Below are positions 60,362 to 64,000 of a stretch of DNA of 64,000 bases, one piece after another; position 1 is the stretch's first letter, and the number at the start of each line of letters is the position of its first letter. The stretch comes from JAKFYM01 sp964416595. Lineage in GTDB: Bacteria > Bdellovibrionota > UBA1018 > CAIPTA01. The position numbers were made by a program, and so were the translations under genes. The notes below the pieces were generated by a model. It was not told where the DNA came from and searched no databases. It was given only the letters and a program-made list of their open reading frames with translations. The stretch is taken from contig CAYQES010000001.1 in assembly GCA_964416595.1 (NCBI GenBank), forward strand, positions 120,825 through 184,824, written 5' to 3'.

Positions 60362-61417
60362 GTGCGTCATTTTTTATTCCTTTTGTGTTTACTCGGCCCT
60401 GTAGCTGAGGCCCACGAGCAAATACTTTCTTCTTACCGCTGGCAGACCCCCGAAACCCAGAACCTAAAAGAAGTAGCGAGGCTCTTTGAGATCGTGAAAC
60501 GCAATGGCCAGGAATACGAAGTGCTCGTACCCGCGGACCAAGCCGCCCTTTTTGAAGCCCTGGCTCCCCGGGCCACTTTGCTGGAAAAAGATACTTCCGC
60601 GGCCCTCTTACGGCAATTACAGGAATACACCTTTCTTCGCTCGCTCGAAGGCTACCGCTACCATTCTTTCCAGGAAATCCAGGATTGGATGCAAGAATTG
60701 AAAAAATCAGAAATCGTGCAGCTCATTCCTTACGGCACCTCCCAACAGGGCCGCCCGCTCACCGCCATTCGCCTCACAAAAGGTGAAGGAGAAAAGCCCG
60801 CCCTTCTCTTCACAGCCGCAACCCATGGTGATGAGCTGATCACCACGGAAGTGTTGATGCATTTAGTGAACGAATTGGTGGCAGGCTACGGCAATAATCC
60901 GAGGCTAACGGGCCTCGTTACAAACTATGATTTGTATTTTATTCCCGTGATCAATCCCGATGGTTTTGTGAAAGTGCAAAGATACGATAACGGCCGAGAT
61001 CCCAATCGCTCTTACCCCTACCCGCAAAAAACCGATGCACAACCCACGACTTCGATCCAAGCCCTGATCCAATTTTTCCACTCCCGTACTTTTGCGGGCT
61101 CCATCGATTTTCACGCCTATGGCGAGCTCATCATGTACCCCTGGGCTTATACCCACGATCCTGTTGACCCCGTTTCTGCCCAAAAATTCCGGGAGCTAAC
61201 CTCCCATATGGCCAACAGCAACGGCTACGAATACGGCCCCATTTCTGACATCATTTATGTGGCCCCAGGCTCCAGCGCCGATTACTACTTCTGGAAAACG
61301 AATTCTTTGAGCCTCGGCATTGAAATCGGCCGCACCAAAGCGCCTCCCCCCAACTATTTCCCTGACTATATGGCCTCCCAAGTGGAATCCACTTGGCGTT
61401 TTATTGAAGGATTTTAA
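60362..61417 (+). CDS. M14 family zinc carboxypeptidase
   Basis: A 351-residue exported carboxypeptidase. The GTG at 60362 (MRHFLFLLCLLGPVAEA signal) follows GGAGGG. Zinc ligands are ATHGDEL (H155, E158) and DFHAYGE (H251); the catalytic Glu is in LGIEIGR (about 321); NRSYPYP supplies the substrate-binding Asn-Arg. The prodomain-like part of about 100 residues resembles eukaryotic procarboxypeptidases, and it may be released on maturation. Divergent from the M28 peptidase, so the pair may degrade peptides from both ends. Confidence 0.93.
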   Translation: MRHFLFLLCLLGPVAEAHEQILSSYRWQTPETQNLKEVARLFEIVKRNGQEYEVLVPADQAALFEALAPRATLLEKDTSAALLRQLQEYTFLRSLEGYRYHSFQEIQDWMQELKKSEIVQLIPYGTSQQGRPLTAIRLTKGEGEKPALLFTAATHGDELITTEVLMHLVNELVAGYGNNPRLTGLVTNYDLYFIPVINPDGFVKVQRYDNGRDPNRSYPYPQKTDAQPTTSIQALIQFFHSRTFAGSIDFHAYGELIMYPWAYTHDPVDPVSAQKFRELTSHMANSNGYEYGPISDIIYVAPGSSADYYFWKTNSLSLGIEIGRTKAPPPNYFPDYMASQVESTWRFIEGF

Positions 61418-61519
61418 GATAGATATAAGGCAAAATTAACCCCGCGCGCCATGTCGGCATTTTTGTTACACCACTACCGACCTTTTGCAGATATATTGAA
61501 GCCGTATAGGGAGAAAAAT

Positions 61520-61852
61520 ATGAAGAAAACATTTTTTATTTTATCAGGTTTATTTTTGGCCCTGGATTCTACTTTTGCCGCGAGCCCCGACCGTGACGTT
61601 TGTTTCTACACAGGCAGAAACTTCACCGGTGCCTCCCTTTGCCTAAACCAAGGCGAGCGCATTGATCATCTCGGCAGCCGCGGCTTCAACAACAAAATCT
61701 CTTCCATCGAATTCACGGGCAGAGCACGGAACGTATTGGTATGTGAGGAATCATACTTTAATGGCCGCTGCCTAGAGATCACCCATGACATGGCGAGCTT
61801 CGACGACGGCTCTAATTTCGACGATGAGATCACTTCAATTGAAGTGAGATAG
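61520..61852 (+). CDS. Secreted beta/gamma-crystallin-domain protein
   Basis: A 110-residue exported protein: signal peptide MKKTFFILSGLFLALDSTFA, then one beta/gamma-crystallin domain of two Greek-key motifs. CFYTGRNFTGASLCL and VCEESYFNGRCLEI are the two starts; FNNKISSIE and FDDEITSIE are the calcium-binding N/D-N/D-x-x-S/T-S elements, both intact. Four Cys may form two disulfides. Similar domains occur in bacterial spore-coat, toxin and protease-inhibitor (I36) proteins. GGGAG precedes the ATG. It follows the M14 gene after 102 bases. Confidence 0.88.
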   Translation: MKKTFFILSGLFLALDSTFAASPDRDVCFYTGRNFTGASLCLNQGERIDHLGSRGFNNKISSIEFTGRARNVLVCEESYFNGRCLEITHDMASFDDGSNFDDEITSIEVR

Positions 61853-61898
61853 AGTTCCTTTACCTGCGCTTTTAAAATCGCGGCACTCACTATCAACG

Positions 61899-62417
61899 AT
61901 GAAAAAAATATTCTACCTCCCCCTCTTTTTCGCCCTCATGACTTGCCTTGGATTAGGCTATCTTTTGCGCTACGAACTTTTTCCCAATTGGTCACCAGAA
62001 GCTGTTGGCGATCTAACTTTTGTGGAAGACGAAAAATTGAAAGAAAATATTGATCACTTTTTTGAACAATATCACTCCCAACGCTATTCTCGCCCCTATA
62101 TGTGCGCACACATTTTTTGGGGGCGGGACGAAAAATTCGCCTACATCGATTTAGTGTGCGGTAAATTCACAAAAAATCCCAAAACCAATAAGATTGAAAC
62201 GGAACATGGCTCTCAAGTTCCAACGAGAGTGAAGATCAATTCCTCCTTAGAGGTGGTTGCTTTTGACCAAACCGTAGACGGCGAAAATAATCCAGCCTCT
62301 TACAACTGGCTTTTTCCTAAACAGATCCAAGAAAAAGATCGGGAATCAAGAATCGTTGCTCCCTGGATGAACATCCATTTAAAAGCATGGGCTCGTCATA
62401 ATAAATCTGCATTGTGA
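61899..62417 (+). CDS. Membrane-anchored protein of unknown function
   Basis: A 172-residue protein. An N-terminal segment LFFALMTCLGLGYLLRYELF anchors it. The soluble part has Cys in YMCAHIF and LVCGKF, just 22 residues apart, which may be joined, and an aromatic-rich tail. No motif is recognised. It is 46 bases after the crystallin gene without a strong ribosome binding site. Possible association with the secreted peptidases is only positional. Confidence 0.7.
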   Translation: MKKIFYLPLFFALMTCLGLGYLLRYELFPNWSPEAVGDLTFVEDEKLKENIDHFFEQYHSQRYSRPYMCAHIFWGRDEKFAYIDLVCGKFTKNPKTNKIETEHGSQVPTRVKINSSLEVVAFDQTVDGENNPASYNWLFPKQIQEKDRESRIVAPWMNIHLKAWARHNKSAL

Positions 62418-62523
62418 TAGAAAATATCGTTTACTGTGAGTAGCACGTAATTCAGTAGATTGAAGTTTTGAGACGCACGGCAACTTCGTAGAACGGTGCT
62501 GCAAGCCAAAAAAATATTTTTAA

Positions 62524-63360
62524 TCAAAAAATAACAAAATCAATATTTTCACAGCTCATTGTTAAATCTGCTGGAATACTCCACGAATACACCTGCGGTT
62601 CATTTAGCGTAAATCCCCGGCAGAACTCCGTGTCTTTATCCGCTGAAAGTCTCACTTGAGTGTATGTCCAAAGATTTGGATACGTCTTGTCATGCTCAAT
62701 AATGAAAGAATTCACAAAGTCACAAAGCCCACTGGGGCGTACATCGGACATCCATTTTCGGCTTCCTACTTTCTTAAATTCCTTCTCAAATGTATTTACC
62801 GAAATTTTGCATTTACTCGCATCTCGCCTAATTGAATTTAAATAGGCCTTCCTAAAACATTCTTTTTTATTATTTAGCAACGGGATATGAGGGCCGTTAT
62901 TGCATGCACAAATTTCTTCTGCCAACTTCTTGTCTTGTTCTAATGACTTCTTTTTAGCCTCGGTTTTAGCCCCACTCAGTAATTTTTTTACCCAATCGGA
63001 ATTGAGATCCACGCAAGCCCGCTCTATCGCCTCTTTTATCTTACTTTCTTTTTCATTTTTCAGTGCCTCATCCATTGAGCTTACTGTTTCGTTTATCTCT
63101 TTTTCAGAGTCTTTTCTAATCGTTAGCTGAGTGAAGGTACAATGAATGTTTATAAAAGGAGGATTGCCTACACACTCCATACTCAAAGAAGAATTATTTT
63201 CCAAAGAACCAAGATTTAAAAATGCTGGTGCAGAAGTGGGCTCATTTTTAATAGGAATTGCACTATCCCTCCAATTCGACTGATCAGAACTGGCGTAATT
63301 GCATACTAGTAAAGCGGGGAACACTAAAAAAACAATTTTGTTAAATTGCATACTTTTCAT
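62524..63360 (-). CDS. AT-rich secreted protein of unknown function
   Basis: A 278-residue protein with a hydrophobic start (IVFLVFPALLVCNYASS) that could be a signal peptide or lipoprotein-like signal. A Lys/Glu-rich helical region (about 95-160) and many Cys (VGNPPF preceded by ECVG, HCTF, ACVDL, ICACNN, ECFRKA) give it an unusual disulfide-rich character. The base composition is much more AT-rich than in the rest of the window, which suggests recent acquisition. Start codons at 63360 and 63351 are both possible; neither has a ribosome binding site. No family recognised. Confidence 0.65.
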   Translation of the reverse strand: MKSMQFNKIVFLVFPALLVCNYASSDQSNWRDSAIPIKNEPTSAPAFLNLGSLENNSSLSMECVGNPPFINIHCTFTQLTIRKDSEKEINETVSSMDEALKNEKESKIKEAIERACVDLNSDWVKKLLSGAKTEAKKKSLEQDKKLAEEICACNNGPHIPLLNNKKECFRKAYLNSIRRDASKCKISVNTFEKEFKKVGSRKWMSDVRPSGLCDFVNSFIIEHDKTYPNLWTYTQVRLSADKDTEFCRGFTLNEPQVYSWSIPADLTMSCENIDFVIF

Positions 63361-63400
63361 AGCTAACACTTAATTGGGTGATAATTTATAAAAGATTTAG

Positions 63401-63745
63401 TTACTTTGAACGGCATGCGTTCCCTTCCCATAGCCACGAGGAAATAACCCCCTCTGGCTTGGCAATAAAAGTGGTTTTGCACCATGCCGTGCTGCTCACT
63501 GCCTGATCAGAGCCAAAATTATTTACTATTTGAGTAGTTGTTGCACCCGTGCGCTGATAAACAATCATTTTTTCACCATTAGGTTTATTGAAAGTTTGAT
63601 CTGGCACGCCCCATTTTTCATAAAGCTTATTTTCATCTTGGCCAACCCAAGTGCCTAGCATTGCCTCATATTTTTGCGTGGTCGCGCACCCCAAAGCAAA
63701 AACAACTAAACATATAATTGCTAATGTTGATTTCATTGGTCTCAT
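63401..63745 (-). CDS. Small lipoprotein
   Basis: A 114-residue lipoprotein: MRPMKSTLAIICLVVFALGCATTQ with lipobox ALGC. The soluble part (YEAMLGTWVGQDENKLYEKWGVPDQTF) resembles the beginning of small outer-membrane assembly lipoproteins of the SmpA/BamE or DUF3862 type, in which a G-W-x-G-x-x-x-x-x-L-x-x-x-W-G-x-P pattern is common; a cysteine pair lies near the end. This is a hint, not an assignment. Starts at 63745 or 63736. A run of palindromes lies in its upstream region. Confidence 0.75.
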   Translation of the reverse strand: MRPMKSTLAIICLVVFALGCATTQKYEAMLGTWVGQDENKLYEKWGVPDQTFNKPNGEKMIVYQRTGATTTQIVNNFGSDQAVSSTAWCKTTFIAKPEGVISSWLWEGNACRSK

Positions 63746-63794
63746 TTCGGTTTAGATGCATTTTATTTAAACAAAATTTGAGATAAGAAATTAA

Positions 63795-63814
63795 ATATTC
63801 GTAATATCGAATAT
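63795..63814. repeat. Palindrome upstream of the edge lipoprotein, element 1
   Basis: ATATTCG (63795-63801) and CGAATAT (63808-63814) form a 7-base inverted repeat with a 6-base spacer. Part of it, ATATCGAATAT (63804-63814), recurs in reverse orientation inside element 2. Confidence 0.6.
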
Positions 63815-63841
63815 ACCGATCTAAAAAAGACACTTTAACCG

Positions 63842-63862
63842 TCCACATATTCGATATGTGGA
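63842..63862. repeat. Palindrome upstream of the edge lipoprotein, element 2
   Basis: TCCACATAT-TCG-ATATGTGGA is a perfect 9-base inverted repeat with a 3-base centre. Its middle ATATTCGATAT (63847-63857) is the reverse complement of the core of element 1. It is about 100 bases upstream of the lipoprotein ATG at 63745, a plausible operator position. Confidence 0.65.
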
Positions 63863-63971
63863 AAACGGAAAAAGTAACGCTCACAATCTAGTTATTTTAA
63901 ATACTCTCAGAAGAACTCACTCGCCCCAGCCTAGGCAAAAAAAGCTAAATTGCGAGTGTGTGCTGATTCAT

Positions 63972-63998
63972 TCCGATATCAGATATCTTGATATCGGA
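63972..63998. repeat. Palindrome at the right window edge, element 3
   Basis: TCCGATATC (63972-63980) and GATATCGGA (63990-63998) form a perfect 9-base inverted repeat with a 9-base spacer (AGATATCTT, itself symmetric around GATATC). It may belong to a gene beyond the window. Confidence 0.65.
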
Positions 63999-64000
63999 TA

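Noticed and set aside
1..64000. tRNA, rRNA, CRISPR array, insertion sequence or prophage
   Set aside because: I looked on both strands for cloverleaf and T-loop signatures, regularly spaced repeats and transposase or integrase motifs and saw none that I could support. A run of tRNAscan-SE and a CRISPR finder would be decisive.

Overview
The window reads as chromosome of a free-living or predatory Gram-negative bacterium. My best guess is Bdellovibrionota or an Oligoflexia-like relative. Reasons: a 64-residue single-histone-fold protein of the Bdellovibrio type, a eukaryotic-type citrate synthase, many short lipoproteins and secreted proteins of unknown function, several secreted metallopeptidases, lytic transglycosylase, TolC, MacB and RND machinery, and very compact gene packing with overlapping stop codons. 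This is inference: no rRNA or marker tree is available here. I saw no tRNA, rRNA, CRISPR array, insertion sequence or phage gene.

Layout. 1-3.9 kb: SpoVR (cut by the window edge), DUF444/YeaH, a secreted 130-residue protein and the PrkA kinase, one leftward operon with a good sigma-70-type promoter. 4-10.2 kb: CPBP protease, PP2C phosphatase, lytic transglycosylase, DUF4336 protein and lipoproteins. 10.2-25.4 kb: the most system-like region. A leftward arm carries a glutamine-synthetase-like amidoligase candidate, a permuted papain-like (DUF4105-like) protein, a histidine phosphatase, an ATP-grasp ligase, a polysaccharide deacetylase and four glycosyltransferases arranged as two alternating pairs. 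A divergent rightward arm carries an ABC exporter, a TolC-family protein, a periplasmic adaptor and a MacB-type pump. A perfect palindrome lies between the two arms. I infer a pathway that makes and exports an amide-modified glycoconjugate or peptide-like product.

25.4-36.2 kb: WbqC-like protein, methyltransferase, CBS protein, citrate synthase, DUF2914 membrane protein, orphan RND pump. 36.2-45.7 kb: an island of small genes with strong ribosome binding sites (three lie in hairpins that would hide the site), mixed with informational genes: YciH/SUI1, ArfB, IF-1, the histone with its own promoter, and both subunits of topoisomerase VI. Histone plus topoisomerase VI is the other highlight.

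45.9-53.3 kb: Lon, an RRM RNA-binding protein, DbpA, a CheY-like receiver and a second DEAD-box helicase. 53.4-62.4 kb: two convergent zinc-protease-like secreted proteins, a PAS/GAF histidine kinase, a class I glutamine amidotransferase, divergent M28 and M14 peptidases and a beta/gamma-crystallin protein, a secretome fitting a predatory or scavenging life. 62.4-64 kb: visibly more AT-rich, with two orphan secreted proteins and a cluster of palindromes at the right edge.

Start codons were chosen from ribosome binding sites, signal peptides and family alignment. ATGA, GTGA or TAATG coupling marks operons in many places.
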